From NCBI GenBank assembly GCA_001769005.1, contig MENE01000172.1, forward strand, positions 7,506 to 15,556: a DNA stretch of 8,051 nt, given 5' to 3'. Source of the DNA: Bacteroidetes bacterium GWA2_31_9b. GTDB taxonomy: Bacteria; Bacteroidota; Bacteroidia; Bacteroidales; UBA12077. A program made the position numbers and the translations under genes. Shown here in pieces: positions 1-6,822 of this stretch. The stretch's first letter is position 1. Each line of letters starts with the position of its first letter. A model generated the notes under the pieces. That model was not told the origin of the DNA and made no database searches. It saw only the letters and a list, made by a program, of their open reading frames with translations.

Positions 1-2383
1 AACCATCCACATCACCTTTAACAACAATATTAATTTCCTGGAAGTTTCCAATAGCAATACGTCGTCCGATTTCAGCAAGAGTAATATGTTTTTGTGTTCG
101 CATACTCTGTTCACGTTGTAATTGCTCTCTTTTATTTGCTATATCACGAGCCTCCTTATCACTTTCCATCACATTAAACTTGTCGCCTGCCTGAGGAGCA
201 CCGTTTAAACCCAAAATCTGAACAGGAGTTGATGGTCCAGCAATTTCAATTCTCTTGCCACGCTCATTATACATAGCTTTAACGTGACCAAAATAGCTTC
301 CTGCAATAATTACATCACCAATTCGTAATGTACCTGCTTCAATAAGTACGGTAGAAATATATCCTCGTCCTTTATCAAGTTGCGATTCAATAACTGTTCC
401 GTGAGCTCTTTTATCAGGATTTGCTTTAAGTTCGAGCAACTCAGCTTCTAAAAGTACTTTTTCCAATAATAAATCAACATTTGTACCATGTTTTGCAGAA
501 ATATCCTGTGATTGATATTTACCTCCCCATGCTTCAACAAGGTAATTCATGTTGGCTAGTTCTTCTTTAATTTTTTCAGGATTTGCTCCATTTTTATCAA
601 TTTTATTAATTGCAAAAATGATTGGAACACCTGCTGCACTTGCGTGGTTAATTGCTTCAACTGTTTGAGGCATTACATTATCGTCTGCCGATACAACAAT
701 AATTGCGATATCGGTAACCTGAGCTCCACGAGCACGCATAGCTGTAAAAGCCTCGTGTCCCGGAGTATCTAAGAAGGTTATTGTTCTTCCATTTTCAAGC
801 TCTACACTATATGCACCAATATGCTGAGTTATACCTCCTGCTTCACCTGCAATAACATTTGCTTTACGAATAAAGTCTAGTAATGAGGTTTTACCATGGT
901 CAACGTGTCCCATTACGGTTACAATTGGTGGTCGCCATTGCAATTCTTCTTCAGTATCTATTTCATCTTTTATAGCTTCCTGCACTTCAACACTAATAAA
1001 CTGAACTTTAAAGTTAAATTCATCAGCTACTAAAGCCATAGTTTCTGCATTCAATCTTTGGTTAATAGAAACAAGTAACCCAAGGTTCATACATACAGAA
1101 ATAACTTCGTTAACAGGAACATTCATCATTGTTGCCAATTCGTTTACAGAAACAAATTCAGTAACTTTTAATGTTTGTTTGTCGGCTTCTAATTTTAAAG
1201 TGTCTTCTTGTTGTTTTAAACTATATGCATCACGTTTATCACGTCTGTGTTTCGATCCTTTTGATTTTCCTTTTGTGGTTAATCGTGCTAAAGTATCTTT
1301 TATCTGTTTTTGTACATCTACTTCATTAATTTCAGGTCGAAGTTGACGTTTCTTTTTCTTATTTAATTTGCTGAAAGAAGAATCTTTTTGCTCTTTTTTC
1401 TTTGCTGCTTCAGCATCTGTTGGTTTCTTTTCAGTTGAAGGTGTTTCAACTTTATTTGGAAAATCTTTATGTATTCTCTTACGTTTTTTCTTCTTACTAC
1501 GTAAATCGTTAGAAGAGGCAACAGGTTTTTTATCTTTATCTTTCGAAGGTTCAGGCAACACAATTCGTCCAACCACTGTTGGTCCTGTAAGCTTCTGAAC
1601 TTCAGATTTAAAAAATACCTGAGGATTGTCGGATCCTTGTTTTACAATTTTTTCTTCTGTTTTTACATCTGGTTTAGCCTGTGGTTTTGCTTCCTCTGGC
1701 TTAGTAACTACATTTTTTTGTCTATTATCAAAATGTTCTTGTTCTCTTTGTTTTTTCGTTTTTTTATCGGGACGAGTTTTCTGATTTATTGAGTCTAGAT
1801 CAATTCTTCCAACAACTTTAACGGTATCTTTTACTTGTTCTGGTTTCTTTTTTTCTTCAACAGGTTTTTCTTCTTCAACTTTTTCTTCGATTTTTTCAAC
1901 AACTTTCTCAGGAACATGAACTTCTTTTGGTTCTATAACTTTCTCAGGTTCTTGTTTATGGGGTTTTTTATCAAGATCAATTTTCCCGATAATTTTTATT
2001 GAATCTTGCAGAGGTTTTGTTTCAGGTGTTGGAGTTGAAGCTGTTCTGCTACTGAAATCTTTGATCATGATTTCTTCATCACGATTTGACGTATCATCGT
2101 CAGAATCATCATCATTTGTATCATGATGAGGAAGATCGTTAATAGAAATAGTTTCTTTTTTCTCACGTAGCTTCGAAAGAATCAATTTCTCCGATTCTTT
2201 TTTAGCATTTATATCTGAACTGTATTCTTTAACAAGAATGTTGTAAAGATCTTCAGAAACTTTTGCGTTTGGATTTGTATCTATTTCATATCCCTTTTTA
2301 TGCAGAAATTCAATTATAGTTGAAATCCCTACATTAAACTCTTTTGCTACTTTACTAAGTCTTGTTGTCTTGTCTTGTCCCAT
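1..2383 (-). CDS. infB: Translation initiation factor IF-2 (C-terminus beyond the left edge)
   Basis: This GTPase brings initiator tRNA to the 30S subunit and promotes 50S joining. My translation gives 794 complete codons with no frameshift or internal stop. Residues 1-52 form a first IF2_N helical domain. A long charged linker rich in Lys, Glu, Pro and Val follows, then a second IF2_N-like domain at about 405-460. The G domain has G1 GHVDHGKT at 492-499, G3 DTPGH at 539-543, G4 NKID at 593-596 and G5 SAKHG at 629-633. Domain II covers about 655-745, and the visible part stops at the KGDVDG stretch that opens the next domain. By comparison with the family, roughly 200 residues are missing. 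The ATG at 2383 is chosen because an in-frame TAA lies three codons upstream and family-like sequence begins at once. The gene is third in the rimP-nusA-infB operon, 62 bp after nusA. Confidence 0.97.
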   Translation of the reverse strand, partial: MGQDKTTRLSKVAKEFNVGISTIIEFLHKKGYEIDTNPNAKVSEDLYNILVKEYSSDINAKKESEKLILSKLREKKETISINDLPHHDTNDDDSDDDTSNRDEEIMIKDFSSRTASTPTPETKPLQDSIKIIGKIDLDKKPHKQEPEKVIEPKEVHVPEKVVEKIEEKVEEEKPVEEKKKPEQVKDTVKVVGRIDLDSINQKTRPDKKTKKQREQEHFDNRQKNVVTKPEEAKPQAKPDVKTEEKIVKQGSDNPQVFFKSEVQKLTGPTVVGRIVLPEPSKDKDKKPVASSNDLRSKKKKRKRIHKDFPNKVETPSTEKKPTDAEAAKKKEQKDSSFSKLNKKKKRQLRPEINEVDVQKQIKDTLARLTTKGKSKGSKHRRDKRDAYSLKQQEDTLKLEADKQTLKVTEFVSVNELATMMNVPVNEVISVCMNLGLLVSINQRLNAETMALVADEFNFKVQFISVEVQEAIKDEIDTEEELQWRPPIVTVMGHVDHGKTSLLDFIRKANVIAGEAGGITQHIGAYSVELENGRTITFLDTPGHEAFTAMRARGAQVTDIAIIVVSADDNVMPQTVEAINHASAAGVPIIFAINKIDKNGANPEKIKEELANMNYLVEAWGGKYQSQDISAKHGTNVDLLLEKVLLEAELLELKANPDKRAHGTVIESQLDKGRGYISTVLIEAGTLRIGDVIIAGSYFGHVKAMYNERGKRIEIAGPSTPVQILGLNGAPQAGDKFNVMESDKEARDIANKREQLQREQSMRTQKHITLAEIGRRIAIGNFQEINIVVKGDVDG
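1556..1999 (-). repeat. Three dispersed copies of a VVGKIDLD-like peptide motif in the IF-2 linker
   Basis: Within the disordered IF-2 linker the same short peptide appears three times. Copies are IKIIGKIDLD at residues 129-138 (bases 1970-1999), VKVVGRIDLD at 188-197 (bases 1793-1822) and TVVGRIVL at 269-276 (bases 1556-1579). The shared core is two beta-branched residues, Gly, Lys or Arg, Ile, any residue, Leu. The surroundings are low-complexity Lys/Glu/Pro sequence, so the conserved hydrophobic islands stand out. The copies differ at the nucleotide level, which suggests selection on the peptide and not a recent DNA duplication. Their function is unknown to me; a docking motif is one possibility. 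Confidence 0.7.
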
Positions 2384-2427
2384 ATTTTGTTACTATACCA
2401 TTAAAAATCAAAAAACCGAAGATCTGT

Positions 2428-2454
2428 CAAATATACAATAAACTGTTATTCAAA
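2428..2454 (-). promoter_or_regulatory. Possible internal promoter before infB
   Basis: On the minus strand TATATTTG (2435-2428) matches the Bacteroidota -7 consensus TAnnTTTG exactly. A TTTG lies upstream at 2454-2451, but the gap is only 15 bases instead of about 19. If used, transcription would start near 2421, giving an infB leader of just under 40 bases. AT-rich DNA yields such matches by chance, so this is a weak call. infB is most likely also transcribed from the rimP promoter. Confidence 0.25.
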
Positions 2455-3684
2455 TTCTGATTTAAAGATTCGGATTATATCATCTACCGTTTCTTCTTCA
2501 AGATCGGTACGTTTTATTAAGTCTTCACGATTGATCTCAAGAACACTTTTTGCTGTATCACAACCAATTGCTTTAAGTGCATCAAGAACCCAGCTTTCAA
2601 TTTCGTCTGAGAATTCGTCAATGCTAACGTCTTCGTCGTCTTCTTCGACGGTTTCTCTGTAAACATCTATCTCATATCCTGTAAGCTGACTGGCAAGTTT
2701 GATGTTTAAACCACCTTTACCAATAGCTAACGAAACTTCTTCAGGTAATAAATATACATCTGCACGTTTTTCGTCCTGATTAAGTTTTATAGAAATGATT
2801 TTTGCAGGGCTTAACGATCGTTGAATAAACAACTGAGTATTGTTTGTAAAGTTAATTACATCAATATTCTCATTTTTCAATTCGCGAACGATTCCATGAA
2901 TACGTGAACCTTTCATTCCTACGCAAGCACCAACAGGGTCAATACGCTCGTCGTATGATTCTACAGCAACTTTAGCACGTTCACCGGGTATTCGTACAAT
3001 CTTTTTAATTGTTATTAAACCATCAAAAATTTCAGGTACCTCAAGTTCGAATAATCGTTCAAGAAATACAGGTGATATTCGTGATAATACGATTAATGGA
3101 TTGTTGTTTTTCATTTCTACTCGAATAACAACCGCTCGAATGGTATCGCCTTTTCTGAAAAAATCAGAAGGTATCTGTTCTGTTTTTGGAAGAATTAACT
3201 CGTTGTTTTCATCATCAAGAACAAGGATTTCTTTTTTCCAAACCTGGTAAACTTCACCGGTAACGATATCGCCAATCCTATCTTTATACTTTAAGTAAAT
3301 GTTGTTTTTTTCAAGATCTAAAATTCTATTGGTCAAATTCTGGCGTAAAGCAAGAATTGCTCTTCTTCCAAAATCCAATAATTTTACTTCGTCTGTAACT
3401 TCTTCGCCAACTTCGTAATCAGTATCGATCTTTTTAGCATCAGATAATCGAATCTGAAGGTTAACATCAGTAATATCGCTGTCTGCAACTACTTCTCTGT
3501 TTCTCCAGATTTCAAAGTCGCCTTTATCAATATTGATAATTACATCGAAATTTTCATCAGTACCGTACTTTTTTAACAGTAAATTGCGGAATACATCTTC
3601 AAGAACTGTCATCATTGTTGCACGATCGATATTCTTCAGCTCCTTAAATTCAGAAAATGTGTCGATCAAATTCAAATTTTCCAT
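2446..3684 (-). CDS. nusA: Transcription termination/antitermination factor NusA
   Basis: NusA binds RNA polymerase and nascent RNA and modulates pausing, intrinsic and Rho-dependent termination, and antitermination of rRNA operons. The 412-residue protein has the usual domain order. The RNA-polymerase-binding N-terminal domain covers about 1-126, S1 about 136-202 and two KH domains about 215-345. KH1 has the GxxG loop GMKG at 256-259, and KH2 has GKGG at 322-325. An acidic stretch at 346-361 leads to one helix-hairpin-helix-like C-terminal segment at about 362-412. E. coli NusA (about 495 residues) has two acidic repeat domains here, whereas Bacillus NusA has none, so this form is intermediate. 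The gene begins 17 bases after the rimP stop, with no room for a promoter between them, so co-transcription is expected. No strong Shine-Dalgarno is seen, as is usual in this phylum. Confidence 0.97.
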   Translation of the reverse strand: MENLNLIDTFSEFKELKNIDRATMMTVLEDVFRNLLLKKYGTDENFDVIINIDKGDFEIWRNREVVADSDITDVNLQIRLSDAKKIDTDYEVGEEVTDEVKLLDFGRRAILALRQNLTNRILDLEKNNIYLKYKDRIGDIVTGEVYQVWKKEILVLDDENNELILPKTEQIPSDFFRKGDTIRAVVIRVEMKNNNPLIVLSRISPVFLERLFELEVPEIFDGLITIKKIVRIPGERAKVAVESYDERIDPVGACVGMKGSRIHGIVRELKNENIDVINFTNNTQLFIQRSLSPAKIISIKLNQDEKRADVYLLPEEVSLAIGKGGLNIKLASQLTGYEIDVYRETVEEDDEDVSIDEFSDEIESWVLDALKAIGCDTAKSVLEINREDLIKRTDLEEETVDDIIRIFKSEFE

Positions 3685-3701
3685 TCTATATATTTTATCT
3701 T

Positions 3702-4169
3702 TTAATTAAAATTAAATACAATTTTTGTTGATTTTACTTTCTCGAAGGGAATTTCAATACTTTCAAGTACTACTTGTTTTTTCTTTTTCCCTTCAACTTT
3801 AACAGATTTTTTTACATCTATACTGAATGCTTTTTCAGAAACCTGATTTAAAATACCTGTTAGTTTTTTACCATCTTTTGTTACAGTTTCAACTTCTTTA
3901 CCAATATTTTTTTGGTATTGCTGTATAACTTTAAAAGCTGATGATAATCCTGCAGAAGATACTTCTAACTCGTAATCTTCAGTTTCTCGATCAAAATGAT
4001 CATTAATAACTCGGCTAACATCAACACAATCATCAATTGTTATTTTGTCGAAACTATCCAGCTCAACAATTATTTTATTTGCTGTGCTTACAAAAACATC
4101 GACAATAAAAGCTTTTTTTTGCTCAACAATGGGCTGAATTATGTTTAATATGTCTGTTTTATTAATCAT
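3702..4169 (-). CDS. rimP: Ribosome maturation factor RimP
   Basis: RimP binds the pre-30S subunit and helps its late assembly. From the ATG at 4169 the protein has 155 residues, normal for the family. The N-terminal alpha/beta domain (about 1-78) carries the signature ITIDDCVDVSRVIND at 43-57 and YELEVSSAGL at 66-75. The C-terminal Sm-like barrel covers about 85-155, with a Lys-rich loop near 125-131. The reading frame stays open upstream to an ATG at 4235, which would add 22 residues. I reject that start because it falls inside a well-matched -7 promoter element, the extra residues look unlike RimP, and a strong inverted repeat lies between the two starts. In the signature, Ala replaces the Pro found in many bacteria (SSPGL); I recall Ala as common in Bacteroidota. 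This is the first gene of the rimP-nusA-infB operon. Confidence 0.95.
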   Translation of the reverse strand: MINKTDILNIIQPIVEQKKAFIVDVFVSTANKIIVELDSFDKITIDDCVDVSRVINDHFDRETEDYELEVSSAGLSSAFKVIQQYQKNIGKEVETVTKDGKKLTGILNQVSEKAFSIDVKKSVKVEGKKKKQVVLESIEIPFEKVKSTKIVFNFN

Positions 4170-4187
4170 ATCGTACCTGTAATAAAA

Positions 4188-4206
4188 TAGGGGACTATGT
4201 CCCCTA
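4188..4206 (-). promoter_or_regulatory. Perfect 8-bp inverted repeat in the rimP leader: attenuator, leader hairpin or operator
   Basis: TAGGGGACTATGTCCCCTA is a perfect 8-bp inverted repeat around a 3-base centre. It is the only GC-rich patch in the intergenic region. In the rimP transcript it would form a GGGGAC/GUCCCC hairpin about 20 bases after the predicted transcription start. It ends 18 bases before the rimP ATG and is followed by TATTTTATTA, so it resembles a weak intrinsic terminator. In E. coli the equivalent operon is controlled by NusA through terminators in its leader; a similar role here is inference. A protein-binding operator or a dispersed genomic repeat are alternatives. 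Confidence 0.55.
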
Positions 4207-4232
4207 ACACAAATCATTCGCTTTTTCAGGTG

Positions 4233-4263
4233 CAAAAATAGATTAAAAAATGCAAACTACAAA
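4233..4263 (-). promoter_or_regulatory. Predicted promoter of rimP-nusA-infB
   Basis: On the minus strand TTTG (4263-4260) is followed after exactly 19 bases by TATTTTTG (4240-4233). Both fit the Bacteroidota primary-sigma consensus TTTG, N19, TAnnTTTG. Transcription would start near 4227, leaving a leader of nearly 60 bases that holds the 4188-4206 inverted repeat. The position places the rimP start at 4169 and rules out the longer reading frame from 4235. This is the best-matched promoter in the window. Confidence 0.65.
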
Positions 4264-4338
4264 ATTATTTGCCTGAAAATTGGTGTGTTATGAAAATTCT
4301 ATCTAGATATTGTATGAACAGAATAAACTATTATTTCT

Positions 4339-4368
4339 ATTGATATTGTAGAAAAACCCTTAATTTTG
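4339..4368 (+). promoter_or_regulatory. Predicted promoter of the HD gene and lipid A block
   Basis: TAATTTTG at 4361-4368 matches the Bacteroidota -7 consensus TAnnTTTG. ATTG at 4339-4342 serves as a three-of-four match to the -33 TTTG, with an 18-base spacer. Transcription would start near 4374, about 20 bases before the TTG start at 4394. Together with the rimP promoter it makes a divergent pair whose -33 elements lie about 75 bases apart. Confidence 0.5.
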
Positions 4369-4393
4369 TTTTATCATTAATCATTATAATAGC

Positions 4394-5623
4394 TTGAAAG
4401 AAAACTGGCAAAATAAAAAGAAGATAGTTAACGATCCTGTATATGGATTTATAAATATCCCATCCGAAATAGTTTTTGATATTATTGAACACAGGTATTT
4501 TCAAAGGTTGCGTCGAATAAAACAACTCGGTTTAACTGATTTTGTATATCCCGGAGCTGTTCATACCCGTTTTCAGCATACATTAGGAGCAATCCATCTT
4601 TTAAATTCTGCAATAAACGGCTTAAGAGCCAAAGGTCATGATATAACTTCAGTTGAAGAAGAAGCAGTTACCATTGCTCTTTTACTGCATGATATTGGTC
4701 ATGGTCCATTTTCACATACACTCGAAAAAGTTATTCTCGAAGATTATAGCCATGAGCAGCTTTCGTTACTTTTTATGAATGAGCTAAACAAACAGTATAA
4801 TGGGAAACTTTCTATAGCGATTTCTATTTTTAAAAACGAGTACGCTAAAGCATTTCTTCATCAATTGGTCTCGAGTCAGCTTGATATGGATCGGCTCGAT
4901 TATCTTAGTCGCGATAGTTTTTATACGGGAGTTTCTGAAGGTGTTGTAAGTTCCGACAGAATAATAAAAATGCTTAATATTAATAACGATCAGCTTGTTG
5001 TTGAAGCAAAAGGAATTTACTCAATCGAAAAGTTTTTGATTGCCCGATGGCTCATGTACTGGCAGGTTTATTTGCACAAGACAGTTGTTTCTGCAGAACA
5101 ACTATTACTCAATATTTTTAAACGGGTAAAGGAGTTGATTCAGAATAATGAAGAAATTTATCTTACCGATGAACTAGCGTTTTTCTTAAGACCATCGACA
5201 ATAAAATATTCTGAAAAAGAGATACTTGAAAATTTTTCGCGAATTGATGATTCAGACATAATTACATCCCTAAAAAGATGGAGTAATGAAAAAGACGTTG
5301 TTTTATCAACATTGTCGTTGAATTTATTAAATCGCAATTTATATAAGATTGAAATTCAGAATACTCCATTCGAAAAAGAACGGATTGAAAAACTCTTGCT
5401 TGAAACATCAAAAAAAATGAACCTTTCAGAAAAAGAGACAGAATATTTTGTTTTTACAAATCACATAAGTAAAAATGCATATAGTGCATTCGACGATAAA
5501 ATTCAAATAGCATATAAAGATGGAAAAATTGTTGATATAGCTGATGCTTCGGATATGTTAAATATGTCAATTTTATCGAAAACAGTACATAAATATTTTT
5601 TGTGTTACCCTAAAGAAATTTAA
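4394..5623 (+). CDS. HD-domain phosphohydrolase, SAMHD1-like (COG1078 type), TTG start
   Basis: This is a predicted metal-dependent phosphohydrolase of 409 residues, a normal length for the family. The HD core is complete: HTRFQH at 57-62 (metal ligand H62), HD at 99-100 within LLHDIGHGPFSH (97-108), and SQLDMDRLDYLSRD at 161-174, where D166 is the likely last metal ligand. SHEQ at 119-122 also has a counterpart in SAMHD1. The C-terminal half, about 230-409, is helical and family-specific. SAMHD1 and some bacterial relatives hydrolyse dNTPs, but the substrate here cannot be read from sequence. No ATG precedes the conserved NDPVYGF at 13-19, and an in-frame TAA lies at 4361-4363; TTG at 4394 is the best start, with ATT at 4376 a rarer option. 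The gene heads the block with lpxD and lpxC-fabZ, 53 bp before lpxD. Confidence 0.9.
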   Translation: MKENWQNKKKIVNDPVYGFINIPSEIVFDIIEHRYFQRLRRIKQLGLTDFVYPGAVHTRFQHTLGAIHLLNSAINGLRAKGHDITSVEEEAVTIALLLHDIGHGPFSHTLEKVILEDYSHEQLSLLFMNELNKQYNGKLSIAISIFKNEYAKAFLHQLVSSQLDMDRLDYLSRDSFYTGVSEGVVSSDRIIKMLNINNDQLVVEAKGIYSIEKFLIARWLMYWQVYLHKTVVSAEQLLLNIFKRVKELIQNNEEIYLTDELAFFLRPSTIKYSEKEILENFSRIDDSDIITSLKRWSNEKDVVLSTLSLNLLNRNLYKIEIQNTPFEKERIEKLLLETSKKMNLSEKETEYFVFTNHISKNAYSAFDDKIQIAYKDGKIVDIADASDMLNMSILSKTVHKYFLCYPKEI

Positions 5624-5649
5624 TATTTCAATTTATAATGTTATTTTTG
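5619..5649 (+). promoter_or_regulatory. Possible internal promoter before lpxD
   Basis: TATTTTTG at 5642-5649 matches the -7 consensus TAnnTTTG. TTTA at 5619-5622, overlapping the HD gene stop, is a three-of-four -33 match with a 19-base spacer. Transcription would begin near 5656, about 20 bases before the lpxD ATG. It would let lipid A genes be expressed independently of the HD gene. The region is AT-rich, so a chance match is possible. Confidence 0.4.
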
Positions 5650-5676
5650 GGCTAAAATTTTTAAACCTCTATCAAT

Positions 5677-6720
5677 ATGGAATTTACAGCCAAAATGATT
5701 GCCGACTTTTTAAAAGGTGAAATTGTAGGTAATCCGGATGTTAAAGTAAATAATGTAGCAAAAATTGAAGAAGCACTGCCAGGAACACTTGCTTTTTTAT
5801 CAAATCCAAAATACAATAGTTATTTATATACTACCCAGGCATCTGTTGTTTTAATTAATGCTGATTTTAAAATAGAAAAAGAAGTAACAGCAACACTTAT
5901 TAAAGTTCCAAATGCTTATGAGGCTTTTGCATCTTTACTTCAGCTAGCTCAACAAGGAAAAACATATAAAACAGGAATCGAACAACAATCCGTTATTTCA
6001 GAATCAGCAGAAATAGGAGAGAATGTGTATGTTGGTTCGTTTGCATACATTGGCGATGATGTTAAAATTGGGAAAAATGTTCGCATTTATCCACAGACTT
6101 TTATTGGTAATAATGTAACTATTGGCGATGGTTCAATAATCTTTGCCGGAGTAAAAATATATGAAGATTGTGTTTTAGGAAATAATTGTACGATACATGC
6201 CGGAGCAGTTATAGGTGCTGATGGTTTTGGCTTTGCACCTCAATCTGATAATAATTACAAAAAAATACCTCAAATTGGGAATGTAATACTTGAAGATTAT
6301 GTTGAAATTGGAGCAAATGCTACTATCGACAGAGCAACTATGGGATCAACAATAATCAGAAAAGGAGTTAAATTAGATAACCTGACTCATATTGCACATA
6401 ACGTTGAAGTGGGTGAAAATACAGTAATGGCAGCTCAAAGCGGAATAGCGGGTTCCACAAAAATTGGCAAGAATTGTATGTTTGGCGGTCAGGTTGGTTT
6501 TGCCCCACATATTACAATTGCTGATGGTGTTAAAGCTGCAGCACAATCAGGTATTGCAAGTAGTATTAAAGAAGAAAATTTAATTGTAATGGGAGCTCCT
6601 GCTTATAAGATTTCGGATTACCAAAAATCGTATGTTGGATTTAGAAAATTACCTGAAATCATAAAACAGATCAGAGATCTAGAAAACGAAATAAAAGAAC
6701 TGAAGAAAAATCAAAAGTAA
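5677..6720 (+). CDS. lpxD: UDP-3-O-acylglucosamine N-acyltransferase LpxD
   Basis: LpxD catalyses the third step of lipid A synthesis in the cytoplasm: it moves a 3-hydroxyacyl chain from acyl carrier protein to the 2-amino group of UDP-3-O-acyl-glucosamine. The 347-residue protein has the uridine-binding N-terminal domain (about 1-100). A left-handed beta helix of hexapeptide repeats follows (about 105-300), with many I/V-G-x-N/D-x units. The catalytic histidine is H241 in IAHNV (equivalent to E. coli H239), and H278 matches E. coli H276. ADGFGFA at 181-187 is the conserved loop. The C-terminal helix, about 322-345, is charged and likely packs in the trimer. The ATG at 5677 has an in-frame TAA at 5662-5664, so the start is firm. 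It follows the HD gene by 53 bp and precedes lpxC-fabZ by 102 bp. No key residue is missing. Confidence 0.97.
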   Translation: MEFTAKMIADFLKGEIVGNPDVKVNNVAKIEEALPGTLAFLSNPKYNSYLYTTQASVVLINADFKIEKEVTATLIKVPNAYEAFASLLQLAQQGKTYKTGIEQQSVISESAEIGENVYVGSFAYIGDDVKIGKNVRIYPQTFIGNNVTIGDGSIIFAGVKIYEDCVLGNNCTIHAGAVIGADGFGFAPQSDNNYKKIPQIGNVILEDYVEIGANATIDRATMGSTIIRKGVKLDNLTHIAHNVEVGENTVMAAQSGIAGSTKIGKNCMFGGQVGFAPHITIADGVKAAAQSGIASSIKEENLIVMGAPAYKISDYQKSYVGFRKLPEIIKQIRDLENEIKELKKNQK

Positions 6721-6730
6721 TTGATCTTCA
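6701..6730 (+). terminator. Weak imperfect hairpin across the lpxD stop
   Basis: TGAAGA (6701-6706) and TCAA (6711-6714) can pair with TTGA (6721-6724) and TCTTCA (6725-6730), leaving an AAAA bulge and a six-base loop containing the lpxD stop codon. T-rich sequence follows near 6741-6751. The stem is AT-rich and bulged, so strong termination is unlikely; an mRNA 3'-end or processing structure, or chance, is equally possible. lpxC-fabZ starts only 102 bp further on. Confidence 0.15.
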
Positions 6731-6822
6731 AATAAATAGATTTAATTTTTAATAAAATACATATCGCGAATCAAGAATTTTGTAAATTGCGACAATTTTT
6801 AAAATAAGATAATTAAAGAACA

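Noticed and set aside
1363..1598. Two overlapping open frames (minus 1363-1572 and plus 1368-1598) within infB
   Set aside because: They lie wholly inside the intact infB linker in other frames. Their low-complexity Lys-rich or Phe/Ser-rich composition is what the shadow of a Lys/Glu-rich region gives.
4290..4343. Small plus-strand frame of 17 codons in the divergent intergenic region
   Set aside because: It ends before the predicted transcription start near 4374, has no ribosome binding site, and is short enough to occur by chance.
4337..4525. Minus-strand open frame of 62 codons
   Set aside because: It overlaps the predicted HD gene promoter and the conserved start of the HD protein on the opposite strand, and resembles no family I know. 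It appears to be an antisense shadow.
6721..6822. Search for a promoter before lpxC-fabZ
   Set aside because: TTTG is present at 6779-6782, but no TAnnTTTG lies at suitable spacing downstream. I therefore do not call a promoter.
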